From positions 1-64,000 of the forward strand of contig CAVQKQ010000026.1 of assembly GCA_963713085.1 (NCBI GenBank): a stretch of 64,000 nucleotides of DNA, read 5' to 3'. Position numbers and translations under genes: made by a program. The notes beneath the pieces were generated by a model. That model was not told the DNA's origin and searched no databases. It saw only the letters and a program-made list of their open reading frames with translations. Below are positions 51,298-62,339 of this stretch, in pieces (the first letter of the stretch is position 1; each line of letters starts with the position of its first letter). Source of the DNA: PFJX01 sp963713085 (lineage in GTDB: Bacteria; Pseudomonadota; Gammaproteobacteria; Burkholderiales; Thiobacillaceae).

Positions 51298-51768
51298 ATG
51301 CTGCGCATTTCCAAACTCACCGATTACGCCACCGGGGTGATGACCCGTCTCGCCCGGGAGCCCGAACGGTGCATGAGCGCCCAGCAGCTGGCCACCGGGT
51401 TGGGCCTGCCTCTGCCCACCGTGGCCCAGCTGCTGAAGCGCCTGACCCGGGCCGGGATGGTGGTGAGCGTGCGCGGCGTCGCCGGCGGCTACCGGCTGGC
51501 GCGGGCGCCGGAGCAGATCTCCGTGGCCGACGTGCTGACCGCCATCGAAGGTCCCGTGGCCATGACCGAATGCGCCCTGGGCGAGGGCAACTGCGCCCTG
51601 GAAACGAACTGCGCCACCCGGGCCAACTGGCAGGTGATCAGCCAGGCGGTGCGGGTGGCCCTGGAAGCGGTGCGTCTGAGCGACATGGTGGTGCCACCCA
51701 CGCGCCAGGTGCAGGTGCAGTGGCCGGCAAGCCGGTCCGATGGGCACAAGAGTTTACGGAGGATGTGA
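51298..51768 (+). CDS. Rrf2 family regulator of the suf operon
   Basis: A 156-residue transcription factor with an N-terminal winged helix (MLRISKLTDYATGVMTRLA, MSAQQLATGLGLPLPTVAQLLKRLTRAGMV) and three Cys (CALGEGNCALETNC) as FeS ligands. The text matches the 'SUF system FeS assembly regulator' branch near IscR. It should sense cluster status and control sufB onward; its TGA is 1 base before the sufB ATG. Confidence 0.9.
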   Translation: MLRISKLTDYATGVMTRLAREPERCMSAQQLATGLGLPLPTVAQLLKRLTRAGMVVSVRGVAGGYRLARAPEQISVADVLTAIEGPVAMTECALGEGNCALETNCATRANWQVISQAVRVALEAVRLSDMVVPPTRQVQVQWPASRSDGHKSLRRM

Positions 51769-51769
51769 A

Positions 51770-53215
<1,446 letters not shown>

Positions 53216-53224
53216 CGCGATTTA

Positions 53225-53336
53225 CTCCCTCTCCCCCCCGGGAGAGGGCAGGGGTGAGGGAACTTGGTTGGGTAGTCGCGCCGCGATCCCTCACCCGGCC
53301 CTTCTGGCCACCCTCTCCCTGGGGAGAGGGGAAGAA
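53225..53336 (+). repeat. two CTCTCCCC palindromic repeats, sufB-sufC spacer
   Basis: CTCCCTCTCCCCCCCGGGAG with AGGGCAGGGGTGAGGG, then CCCTCACCCGGCCC and CCCTCTCCCTGGGGAGAGGGG. They fill the gap up to the sufC ribosome-binding site. Confidence 0.75.
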
Positions 53337-53351
53337 AAGTAGGAGTCTGAT

Positions 53352-54115
<764 letters not shown>

Positions 54116-54119
<4 letters not shown>

Positions 54120-55405
54120 ACAGCGCCGCCGCTACTCCCTACCTGGCCGCCCTGGCCCGGGTCGGCGGGCCGGACTGGCTGGAGAAAGGCCGCCGCTCCG
54201 CCCTGGCCGGCTTCCTGAAACAAGGCCTGCCCACCCCCCGGGACGAGGACTGGAAATACACCTCCCTGGCCCATCTGGAAACCACCGGCTTCCATGCCCC
54301 CGACGACGCGGCCATGCCCATGCCGATCATGGAGGACTATCCGGGTGCCCAGCTGGGCTTCATCGACGACACCCTGGTCTGGCAGGACACCACCCTGCCC
54401 CGGGGCTGGCTGGATACCCTGGCCAATGTCCTGGACGGCCCGGCGGGCGAGGCGATGGCCATGCAGTTGAACAGGCTGGCCGGCAACGGCGCCCTGAGCC
54501 AGCTCAACAGCGCCCTCTGGCGCGACGGCGCCTGCCTGCACGTGCCGGCGGGGGAACGCCCGCGCCAGCCGATCTTCCTGAGCTTCGCCGCCGCCGAACC
54601 GGGGGTCATGCTGCATCCCCGGGTGCTGGTGGTCATGGAGCCGGGTTCGGACGCGGTGCTGGTGGAGCACTTCACCAGCGAGCTGGCCGCTTCCGCCTAC
54701 TGGCAGAACCCGGTCACGGAAGTGGTCCTGGGGCGGGGCGCGCGTCTGACCCACATCAAGCTCACCGAGGAAGGCCCGGACGCCACCCACACCGGCCGCA
54801 TCGCCGCACACCTGGATCGGGACAGCGACTATCGCACACTGAGCATCAGCCTCGGCGGCCGCCTGGCCCATCACGACATCGGCGTGGATCTGGCGGGAGA
54901 GGGCGCCGCCACCCGCCTGGATGGCCTGTTCATCGTCGCCGGCCGGGCCCAGGCGGACCATCGTCTGCTGGTGACCCACGCGGCGCCCCACACCACCAGC
55001 CGGGAAACCTATCGGGGCGTTGCCGCCGGCCGCGGCCGGGGCGTGTTCGACGGACGGGTGGTGGTGCTGGCGGGGGCCTTGCACAGCGACGCCCTGCAAT
55101 CCAGCCGCAACCTGCTGCTCTCCCCTTTCGCCGAGATCGACGCCAAGCCCCAACTGGAGATCTATGCCGACGAGGTCAAATGCGGCCACGGCGCCACGGT
55201 GGGCCAGCTGGACCCGGCGCAATTGTTCTACCTGCAAAGCCGGGGCATAGCCGCCGACGCGGCCAAGGCCATGCTGCTCACCGGCTTCGCCAACCAGGCC
55301 CTGGACCTGTTGGACGACACCGGCCTGCGTGACTGGCTGGAACCCCGCCTGCTGGCCAGCCTGGCGGCGGCCACCGAGAGCCATGTCAGGGAGACGACAC
55401 CATGA
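54116..55405 (+). CDS. sufD: FeS cluster assembly protein SufD
   Basis: A 429-residue SufB paralogue. PTPRDEDWKYTSLAHLE near the N terminus and YADEVKCGHGATVGQLDPAQLFYLQSRGI near the C terminus are family signatures. It completes SufBC2D. The ATG overlaps the sufC stop (ATGA) and its own end overlaps sufU. Confidence 0.96.
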
Positions 55406-55914
55406 GCGCCACGCTGAGCCCGGAACTGCGGAACCTGTACGAGGAGATGATCCTGGAACACAACCGCCACCCGCGCCACTACCCGGAGAACCCACCGGGC
55501 AGCAACCGCCATGCCCACGGCTTCAACCCTCTGTGCAACGACGAGCTCAACGTGCATATGAAGGTGGAGGACGGGATCGTCCGGGAAGTGGGCTTCGAGG
55601 GTGCCGGCTGCGCCGTGTCCGTGGCCTCCGCCTCCATGATGACGGAGGCCATCCGGGGCAAGCCGCTGGCCGAGGTCCAGGCCCTGTTCGAGCGCGTGCA
55701 CCGCATGATCGCCGAGGACGGCCCGGCGGAAGGCGTCGGCAAGCTGCGGGTGTTGGAAGGCGTGCGGGAATTCCCCATGCGGGTGAAGTGCGCCACCCTG
55801 GCCTGGCACACCATGCAGGCCGCCCTGGCGGGCCGGGACGATACCGTCAGCACCGAGGACCCGGCGCCGGCCTGTCCGCAACCCGCCGCCGGCCAGCGCG
55901 AGCATCAACCATGA
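55402..55914 (+). CDS. sufU: SufU/IscU-like FeS scaffold or sulfur-transfer protein
   Basis: A 170-residue protein: NPLCNDELNVHMKVEDGIVREVGFEGAGCAVSVASASMMTEAI and RVKCATLAWHTM contain the three Cys expected for a zinc- or cluster-binding SufU. In Bacillus SufU brings sulfur from SufS to SufB. The start is coupled to sufD; a Pro-rich C-terminal tail (PACPQPAAGQ) is unusual. No sufS lies in the operon. Confidence 0.92.
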   Translation: MSATLSPELRNLYEEMILEHNRHPRHYPENPPGSNRHAHGFNPLCNDELNVHMKVEDGIVREVGFEGAGCAVSVASASMMTEAIRGKPLAEVQALFERVHRMIAEDGPAEGVGKLRVLEGVREFPMRVKCATLAWHTMQAALAGRDDTVSTEDPAPACPQPAAGQREHQP

Positions 55915-56252
55915 AGCTCATGCGCCTGTTCAGTCAGAACCGGGTGGAGGAAGGCTTGCGCCAGCGGGTGGTCGAGGCCCTGCGCCGGATACGCGACCCG
56001 GAGATCCCGGTCAACATCTACGACCTGGGCCTGATCTACGGCCTGGAGATCAACGACATGGGCCGGGTCGAGATCCGCATGACCCTCACCGCGCCCGGCT
56101 GCCCGGTGGCCCAGTCCTTCCCCGGCCAGGTGGAAGAGGCCGTGGAGGCGGTGTTCGGAGTCAGCCGCGCCCACGTGGAGCTGGTCTGGGAGCCGCCCTG
56201 GGACAAGAGCCGCATCAGCGACGCGGCGCGCCTGGAAATGGGGCTGTTCTGA
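55911..56252 (+). CDS. DUF59/MIP18 family FeS assembly protein (SufT-like)
   Basis: A 113-residue protein of the MIP18/DUF59 type: VEALRRIRDPEIPVNIYDLGLIYGLEIND, MTLTAPGCPVAQSFPGQVEEAVEAV. The Cys of TAPGCP is the conserved residue. Members at the end of suf operons (SufT) help mature FeS proteins. Coupled to sufU and to the next gene (single-base overlap). Confidence 0.9.
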   Translation: MKLMRLFSQNRVEEGLRQRVVEALRRIRDPEIPVNIYDLGLIYGLEINDMGRVEIRMTLTAPGCPVAQSFPGQVEEAVEAVFGVSRAHVELVWEPPWDKSRISDAARLEMGLF

Positions 56253-56572
56253 TGGGCGACTGGACCCGGGTGGCGCCGGTGGCGGAGCTGCCGCCTGGCG
56301 GCCGACGGGTGCTGGACCTGGGCGGCATGCAGGTGGCGGTGTTCAACCTGGACGGCGACTACCTGGCCATCGAGGATATCTGCACCCACGACGGCGGCGA
56401 ACTGGCCAGCGGCACCCTGGAAGGCGAGGAGATCGTCTGCCCGCGCCACGGCGCCCGGTTCAACCTGCGCTCCGGCCTGGTCACCGCCCCGCCGGCCTAC
56501 GAGCCGCTGGCCGTGTTCGAAACCCGGGTGGCGGCCGGCTGGGTGGAGGTCAGGGATACGCGCTGGGATTAA
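56252..56572 (+). CDS. Rieske-type [2Fe-2S] ferredoxin
   Basis: A 106-residue protein with both Rieske motifs: C-T-H in DICTHDGGEL and C-P-R-H in VCPRHGARFNL. Such small Rieske ferredoxins occur as electron carriers of dioxygenases and also at the end of suf operons. It starts at the base where the DUF59 gene stops. Here it probably serves FeS assembly; partner unknown. Confidence 0.92.
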   Translation: MGDWTRVAPVAELPPGGRRVLDLGGMQVAVFNLDGDYLAIEDICTHDGGELASGTLEGEEIVCPRHGARFNLRSGLVTAPPAYEPLAVFETRVAAGWVEVRDTRWD

Positions 56573-56755
56573 GCCGCCGGCCCCGCTCGGGCCGCGAGCC
56601 TCGGGCACCGCCTTTGTCCTACAATCGTAACGAATTCGTAAATCCCCGGCGGTGCCTGTCCTGTCTTCAGGGCAAGCCGGCGGTAATTGAATCTAACCAT
56701 CCGGACAAGCCGGGGCGCTGACTGGCCCCTTTACCGCTTTCCCGGGAGAGCGCAG

Positions 56756-57589
56756 TTGGAGTTCTGGGTCCGTCACGAAACCGTCTATACCTACGACCGG
56801 CCGGTACGGCTGGGGCCCCACGTATTGCGGCTGCGTCCCCGCTGCGATGCCGCCGCCACCCTGGTCCACCACGAGCTGCGCGTCGAGCCCGAGCCGGCCG
56901 GGCGCTGCGACTGCCTGGACCTGGAAGGCAACTGGATCAGCCGGGTCTGGTTCCTGGGCGAGACCCGGCGGCTCGCCATCTACAGCGAATTCCAGGTCCG
57001 GACCCTGCGCGTTAATCCCTACGACTACCTGCCCGAGTCCGCACCCGGGCCCGGCGTCTGTTATGCCGACCCTGATCTGACGCGGCTGCGGCCCTGGATC
57101 GACGCCGCCGACCCGGGGCCCGAGACGCGCGCCCTGGCGGCGGAATTGTGGGACCAGTCCGCCGACATGGCGGACTTCCTGCACCGGCTGAACGCCCACC
57201 TGCGCAACCATTTCACCCGCGGCCCGAGGGAGACGGGCCATCCCCTTTCGCCCGCCGAGACACTGCGCCGCCGACATGGCGCCTGCCGCGACCTGGCCGT
57301 GCTGTTCATCGCCGTCTGCCGCACCCGGGGCATCGCCGCCCGCTTCGTCAGCGGCTACCAGGAGGGGGATGGCGACCGCCCCCACCGCGCCATGCACGCC
57401 TGGCCCGAGGTCTACCTGCCGGGTGGCGGCTGGCGCGGTTTCGACCCCACCCACGGCCTGGCGGTGGCGGACGGCCACGTGGCGGTGGCCGCCGCCGCCG
57501 AATCGGCAGACGCGACACCGGTGGCGGGCGGCTACGTGGGCGAGGCCCACGCCGCGCTCAAGACGGAGGTGCGCATCCATGTGGAATAG
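56756..57589 (+). CDS. transglutaminase-like cysteine protease family protein
   Basis: About 277 residues: an N-terminal Bact_transglu_N beta domain (LEFWVRHETVYTYDRPVRLGPHVLRLRPR) and a transglutaminase core with catalytic Cys (RRRHGACRDLAVLFIAVCRTRGI), His (HRAMHAWPEVYLPGGGWRGFDPTHG) and Asp. TTG 56756 follows GGGAGAGCGCAG and begins at the family's first strand; the open frame extends to 56687. Such enzymes act as proteases or amidases; substrate unknown. The next gene overlaps its stop. Confidence 0.88.
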   Translation: MEFWVRHETVYTYDRPVRLGPHVLRLRPRCDAAATLVHHELRVEPEPAGRCDCLDLEGNWISRVWFLGETRRLAIYSEFQVRTLRVNPYDYLPESAPGPGVCYADPDLTRLRPWIDAADPGPETRALAAELWDQSADMADFLHRLNAHLRNHFTRGPRETGHPLSPAETLRRRHGACRDLAVLFIAVCRTRGIAARFVSGYQEGDGDRPHRAMHAWPEVYLPGGGWRGFDPTHGLAVADGHVAVAAAAESADATPVAGGYVGEAHAALKTEVRIHVE

Positions 57590-59699
57590 TGACCCGGCAT
57601 TCGACGCCGCCGTGGCCGAGCACGACGCTCGCCTGGCCGCCCTGGGCCTGGACATCTGGGTGGGCAGCGAACCCACCTTCACCGACCGGTTCTCCGCGGC
57701 GCCCGAGTGGAACAGCCAGGCCGTGGGCGGCGACAAGGCGGCCCGGGCCGAGGCCCTGGTGGCCGCGTTGTCGGCGGGCCTGCCGGGTTGCCTGGTGTTG
57801 CGCTGCGTGGGGCGCCAGTATCCCGGCGAGAAGCTGCCCCGCTGGAGCCTGGGCCTATACCGGCGCCGGGACGGCGGCCCGGTATGGACCGGTCCCCCCG
57901 ATCCGCTGCTCTCGCCGCCGCGGCCCGGGCCGACCGAAGACCTTGACGCCCTGGCCGAGTCCCTGCTGGCCGCTTTCCGCTCATGGGGCTGGCCCGGGGT
58001 GGCGGTGCCGGGCCAGGCGGGCCTGGTCGCCTCGCGCCTGGACCCGGAGGCCGAGCCACCGGACCCCGCCGATCCCCGCCTGCCCCGGCCCTCCGTGCAC
58101 GAGGCGGCGATCCCGGAATCGGGCTTGCGGGACGAACTGGCCGAGGCGGGGATCTTCCTGTTCCGCCTCTCGCTGACCGAGGTGGACGGCGTACCCGTCC
58201 CCCGCCTGGAACTGCCGGCCCTGCCCGACACGGCCGCCTTCCAGTCCCTGCTCGGCGTGCTGGGGGCCTGGGCCGCCGAACTGCCCGCGCTGATCCTGGC
58301 CGGCCACCCGCCGCCGGTGGACGATACGGTGGAGTGGACCACGGTGACCCCCGACCCGGCGGTCATCGAGATCAACACCGCCCCCGACGCCAGCGCCTCG
58401 GCGTTCCTGCGGCGCCTGCGGGAGACCCACGCCGCCGCCGCCGGCCTGGGCCTGTCCGCCTACCGGCTGTACTTCAACGGCGCCGTGGCCGATTCCGGCG
58501 GCGGCGGCCAGATCACCCTGGGCGGGCGCAGCCCCGAGGCCAGCCCGTTCCTGGTCCATCCCCGGCTGCTGCCCCGGCTGCTGGCCTATTTCAACCGGCA
58601 CCCCGCCCTTTCCTACCTCTATTCCCACGACTACGCCGGCAGTTGCGGCCAATCGGTGCGTTGCGACGAAAGGGGTGTCGAGATGTTCCACGAACTGGGC
58701 CTGACCCTGGCGCTGCTGGCGCGGGGCAGCGACCCGGATCCGGAACGGCTGTGGTGCACCCTGGCCCCCTTCCTGGCCGACGCCTCGGGCAACAGCCACC
58801 GGGCGGAGATCAACATCGAGAAGCTGTGGAACCCCTATCTGCCCGGCCGGGGCCGCCTGGGCCTGGTGGAGTTCCGCGCCCTGCGCATGCAGCACGGCCC
58901 GGAGCGGACCGCCGCCCTGGCCAGCCTGCTGCGGGCCGTGGCCGCCATGCTGGCCGGACGCCGCGACAACCAGGGCCTGATCGACTGGGGGCACGAGTTG
59001 CACCAACGCTTCGCCCTGCCGTTCTACCTGGAACAGGACCTGCACGCGGTGCTGGCCGATCTGGACGCCGCCGGCCTGGGCCTGGGCGGGCCGATCCGCG
59101 CCGAACTGCTGCGCGACGAATTCCGCGTCTGGCGCCGGGTGGCCCTGTCCGGCTGCGAGTTGGAACTGCGCCGGGCCCTGGAGTTCTGGCCCCTGATCGG
59201 CGACGCCGGCAGCCAGGACCGGGGCACCTCCCGCCTGATCGACGCCAGTACCGCCCGGGTGGAACTGGTGTTGCGCCCGATGGCGGAGGAGGGCGTGGAC
59301 GTCGCCCCCGCCTTCGCCGCCTGGCGGGCCTCGGCGGGCGGCATGGAACTGCCGATGCGGGATGAATGGGAAGCGGGGGAGGGGGGCGGGCCCGTCAAGG
59401 TGTTCGGCCTGCGCTACCGCAGCTTCGCCCCCTGGCTGGGCCTGCACCCCACCCTGGGCGCCCAGGGCCCCGTCACCCTCAACCTGTGGCACCCCGACGC
59501 AGGCCACGCCTGGGAGGTCCGGATCCACGAATGGCACCCGGAAGGCGGCGGCTATCCCGGCCTGCCGGCGGATTTGGACGAGGCGGCTGCGCGCCGTGCA
59601 GAGCGGGTCCGGGTCCATCCCCTGGCCGACCCGGAGCCCGCCCGCCCCGCCCCGGACGGGGCCCTGAATCCCTGGTGCCTGGATCTGCGCTATCTGTAG
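57579..59699 (+). CDS. DUF2126 family protein, partner of the transglutaminase
   Basis: A 706-residue protein of the DUF2126 family, usually encoded beside or fused to this type of transglutaminase. Family text: LDIWVGSEPTFTDRFSAAPEWNSQAVGGDKAARAEAL, VIEINTAPDASASAFLRRLRETHAAAAGLGLSAYRLYFNG, GGGGQITLGGRSPEASPFLVHPRLLPRLLAYFNRHPALSYLYS, HRAEINIEKLWNPYLPGRGRLGLVEFRALRMQ. The GGGGQ-TLGG and HxEIN patterns suggest a transferase- or ligase-like active site, but no reaction is proven. The full peptide-modification set (alpha-E protein, circularly permuted ATP-grasp) is absent here. ATG 57579 overlaps the transglutaminase stop by 11 bases. Confidence 0.88.
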   Translation: MWNSDPAFDAAVAEHDARLAALGLDIWVGSEPTFTDRFSAAPEWNSQAVGGDKAARAEALVAALSAGLPGCLVLRCVGRQYPGEKLPRWSLGLYRRRDGGPVWTGPPDPLLSPPRPGPTEDLDALAESLLAAFRSWGWPGVAVPGQAGLVASRLDPEAEPPDPADPRLPRPSVHEAAIPESGLRDELAEAGIFLFRLSLTEVDGVPVPRLELPALPDTAAFQSLLGVLGAWAAELPALILAGHPPPVDDTVEWTTVTPDPAVIEINTAPDASASAFLRRLRETHAAAAGLGLSAYRLYFNGAVADSGGGGQITLGGRSPEASPFLVHPRLLPRLLAYFNRHPALSYLYSHDYAGSCGQSVRCDERGVEMFHELGLTLALLARGSDPDPERLWCTLAPFLADASGNSHRAEINIEKLWNPYLPGRGRLGLVEFRALRMQHGPERTAALASLLRAVAAMLAGRRDNQGLIDWGHELHQRFALPFYLEQDLHAVLADLDAAGLGLGGPIRAELLRDEFRVWRRVALSGCELELRRALEFWPLIGDAGSQDRGTSRLIDASTARVELVLRPMAEEGVDVAPAFAAWRASAGGMELPMRDEWEAGEGGGPVKVFGLRYRSFAPWLGLHPTLGAQGPVTLNLWHPDAGHAWEVRIHEWHPEGGGYPGLPADLDEAAARRAERVRVHPLADPEPARPAPDGALNPWCLDLRYL

Positions 59700-59738
59700 G
59701 CGCTGCCCAACCCGAGCGTTACCGGGCCGCTGTCGAGC

Positions 59739-60307
59739 TCAACGTCGGAACCAGGACGGCACGCGTCCCATCACGGCCCAATAGAGCGCGACGATGCCCA
59801 GGATCACGGCCGCCGGCGGGCCGCGACCCGCTTCCCTGGCGAGCATGGCCTTGATGCCGTATAGCACCAGGGCAAAGCCGACCAGGCCGATGGCGACCCT
59901 GGACAGCGGATGAAGCAGAAGCGCCCGCCAGGCCGAGCCCCCTTCCGCCGCGTCATCGATCCCGTGGGTGTCTCGCCGGCGGAAAGCCGGCGCCTGACCT
60001 GGAAGATGCCGATGACGAGGGAAATGATCGCCGGCCAGGCGGTAAAGAAGAACAGCAGCCCCGGCCCGATGGGGTTGGGATTGGGGTCGGGCCAGAGTCC
60101 CACCGCCGCAAGAAGGATGATGGCCAACAGCGGCCCCCACCCGAACACCGCCAGGACAAGCCCGATCCTGATCCAGAGGTTGCCGAGATAGCGGTTCAAC
60201 TTATGTCGGCCATATAAGCCTTGTGTTATTGCCAGTGAGGCAGACGATACAGCCACATACACGCGCCACGCCACCCAGTAAAATCGTCCGCGCGCACTGT
60301 GCCTCAT
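59739..60307 (-). pseudogene. frameshifted small membrane protein
   Basis: From ATG 60307 (MRHSARGRFYWVAWRVYVAVSSASL) one frame gives three hydrophobic segments as far as GIFQVRRRLSAGETPTGSM; a shift near 59,955-59,965 then continues into DAAEGGSAWRALLLHPLSRVAIGLVGFALVLYGIKAMLA and a last hydrophobic stretch ending VPSWFRR at 59739. The two halves read as one protein of about 190 residues. No family recognised. Divergent from nifZ, whose NifA site lies 13 bases beyond its start. Confidence 0.6.
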
Positions 60308-60319
60308 CCCGCCCGGCTT

Positions 60320-60335
60320 TGTCGCGAACCCGACA
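60320..60335 (+). promoter_or_regulatory. NifA upstream activator sequence for nifZ
   Basis: TGT-N10-ACA (TGTCGCGAACCCGACA), about 68 bases before the -24 box. Confidence 0.78.
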
Positions 60336-60401
60336 GCCCTGGATTTGAGAGCGGAGAGGCGAATCCCCCGCCCCGAGCGGAATGCTGTCCTGCACGGGAA
60401 C

Positions 60402-60417
60402 TGGCACGCCACATGCA
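60402..60417 (+). promoter_or_regulatory. sigma-54 promoter of the nifZ operon, weak -12 box
   Basis: TGGCACG-CCAC-ATGCA: the -24 half is perfect, the -12 half has A for the first T of TTGC, but GG/GC spacing is correct. Confidence 0.72.
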
Positions 60418-60471
60418 GACACCAATCCATTGCCGGCTAGCCGGCGTGCCTGATGACTTGAGAGGAATGCG

Positions 60472-60750
60472 ATGAGCCGTTTCGAGATGGGTGACATGGT
60501 CTTTGCGGCCCAGGACCTGCGCAACGAACCCCTGGAGGAAACCGGCGAGAGCGGCATCCCCGGCATCGTCCCGGATGAGTTGCTGGCGCCCGCCGGGACC
60601 CGGGGCGTGGTGGTAAACGTGGGCCATGCCGAGGCTGTCCCCGACGAGGAGATCTACCTGGTGCGCTTCGAGACCGGTCCCGGGGGCACCCTGGCGGACC
60701 CCATCGGCTGCCTGGCCGAGGAGCTGAGCCAGGGTCCGGACGCGGCATGA
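60472..60750 (+). CDS. nifZ: NifZ family protein
   Basis: A 92-residue protein with the NifZ beta-barrel domain: RFEMGDMVFAAQDLRNE, PAGTRGVVVNVGHAEAVPDEEIYLVRFE. NifZ helps form the second P-cluster of the MoFe protein. A GAGAGG site precedes the ATG. It heads a three-gene operon, the next start overlapping its stop. Confidence 0.9.
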   Translation: MSRFEMGDMVFAAQDLRNEPLEETGESGIPGIVPDELLAPAGTRGVVVNVGHAEAVPDEEIYLVRFETGPGGTLADPIGCLAEELSQGPDAA

Positions 60751-62339
60751 CCGAGGCATACGGGCCGCCGCTGCCCGATCCCGCCGCCACGGCGCGGGCC
60801 TATCACCTGCGCACCAAGCACCACCTGGATCGCTACGCCGCCGGCCCCGGCACCCTGGATTGGGACGCCCAGCCGGACCCGTTCCGGCAGTGGCCGGAGG
60901 CCGCCGAGATCCCCCTGCCGCGCCGGGCCGGCGAGTTGGCGACGGCCTGGGACGCCCTGGCCGAACCACGTCCCACCGTGCCTTTCAGCCGCGACAGCCT
61001 GGGCGACCTGCTCCAGCTCTGCGTCGCCATCACCGCCTGGAAGGGCTACGGCACCACCCGCTGGTCCCTGCGCGCCCATCCCTCCTCCGGCAACCTGCAT
61101 CCCACCGAGACCTATCTGATCGCCCGGGGCGTGGCCGACCTGGCGGACGGCCTCTACCACTACCAGCCTCGGGACCATGCCCTGGAACTGCGGGCCGGCG
61201 GGGAGGCCGCCCCTGGTGGACCGGCCGCGTTCCTCGGCTTCACCAGCATCCACTGGCGCGAGGCCTGGAAGTACGGCGAGCGGGCCTTCCGCTATTGCCA
61301 GCTGGACATGGGCCACGTGCTGGCCGCCGTGGCTTATGCCTCCGCCCTGTTCGGCTGGCGTCCGAGACTTGTCGCCCTGCCGGCGAAGCGCCTTGCCGCC
61401 CTGCTGGGAACCGACCGGGCGGCGGATTTCCAGGGGGTGGAGGCGGAGGAGGCCGAGGTCCTGCTGGCCTTGCACCACGACGCGGGCGAGCCCTTGTCCG
61501 AGCCGCCCGCCTGGTCGGAGTGGCACGGCCACGCCAGCCTGCTGGACCCCCGGCACCTGTATCAATGGCCGGTGATCGAGGAGGTGGCCGAGGCGACCCG
61601 GGGGGTGTTGCCGCTTTTGCCCGAGGTATCTGAACACCAACCAGTCCCTCTCCCCAGCCCTCTCCCGCTCGCGGGCGAGGGAGCCAAGCCCCTGGCCGCC
61701 CGGGTCATTCTCCAGCGCCGCAGCGCCCAGGCCTTCGACGGGGAATCGCTGATGCCCCGGGCGGTGTTCCGCCGCCTGCTGGCCGGCCTGATGCCGGGCG
61801 GTTCGCCGGTCTGGGAACTGTGGCCCCACGCACCCCGGGTCCATCCGGTCCTGCTGGTGCACCGGGTGGAAGGGGTGGCCCCCGGGGTCTATTGCCTGGC
61901 CCGGACGCCGGCGGCACGGACGGCCCTGGCCCGGGCCATGCGCGAGAGCTTCGAATGGACGGCAGTGGACCCGGAGCTGCCTCTGTACCGTCTGGTGGCC
62001 GCCCGGGCGGGCAAGGCGGCGCGCACCCTGTCCTGCCATCAGGACATCGCCTTCCATGGTGCCCTGGCCTGCATGATGGTGGCGGAGTTCGCCGGCCCCA
62101 TCACCGCGAATCCGGCCGCCTACCGCCACCTGCACTGGGAGGCGGGCATGCTGGGCCACGTGCTTGGCCTGGAGGCCGAGGCGGCCGGTTGGCGCGGCAC
62201 CGGCATCGGCTGTTTCTTCGACGATGCCGGCCACGAGATCCTGGGCCTGGCGGACGAGACCTTCCAGGTGATCTACCACTTCGCGGTGGGCATGCCGGTG
62301 GACGACTCACGCCTCACCACCGCGCCGGCCTATGACTGA
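60747..62339 (+). CDS. SagB/ThcOx-like double-domain nitroreductase-fold protein
   Basis: A 530-residue protein with two nitroreductase-like halves. The first (residues about 75-280) has PFSRDSLGDLLQLCVAITAWKG, SLRAHPSSGNLHPTETYLIARGV and WREAWKYGERAFRYCQLDMGHVLAAV, which is SagB/ThcOx text for flavin binding. The second (residues about 310-520) has ILQRRSAQAFDG and HLHWEAGMLGHVLGLEAEAAGWRGTGIG. Between them, near residues 298-313, a CTCTCCCC palindromic repeat is translated in frame. Relatives oxidise thiazoline/oxazoline rings in peptide products; others of this double type sit in nif clusters with no known substrate. It overlaps nifZ by 4 bases. Confidence 0.85.
   Translation: MTEAYGPPLPDPAATARAYHLRTKHHLDRYAAGPGTLDWDAQPDPFRQWPEAAEIPLPRRAGELATAWDALAEPRPTVPFSRDSLGDLLQLCVAITAWKGYGTTRWSLRAHPSSGNLHPTETYLIARGVADLADGLYHYQPRDHALELRAGGEAAPGGPAAFLGFTSIHWREAWKYGERAFRYCQLDMGHVLAAVAYASALFGWRPRLVALPAKRLAALLGTDRAADFQGVEAEEAEVLLALHHDAGEPLSEPPAWSEWHGHASLLDPRHLYQWPVIEEVAEATRGVLPLLPEVSEHQPVPLPSPLPLAGEGAKPLAARVILQRRSAQAFDGESLMPRAVFRRLLAGLMPGGSPVWELWPHAPRVHPVLLVHRVEGVAPGVYCLARTPAARTALARAMRESFEWTAVDPELPLYRLVAARAGKAARTLSCHQDIAFHGALACMMVAEFAGPITANPAAYRHLHWEAGMLGHVLGLEAEAAGWRGTGIGCFFDDAGHEILGLADETFQVIYHFAVGMPVDDSRLTTAPAYD
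61640..61688 (+). repeat. CTCTCCCC palindromic repeat inside a coding sequence
   Basis: CCAGTCCCTCTCCCCAGCCC and CTCTCCCGCTCGCGGGCGAGGGAG fold into one hairpin module. It adds about 16 codons (PVPLPSPLPLAGEGAK-like text) without changing frame. Confidence 0.8.
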
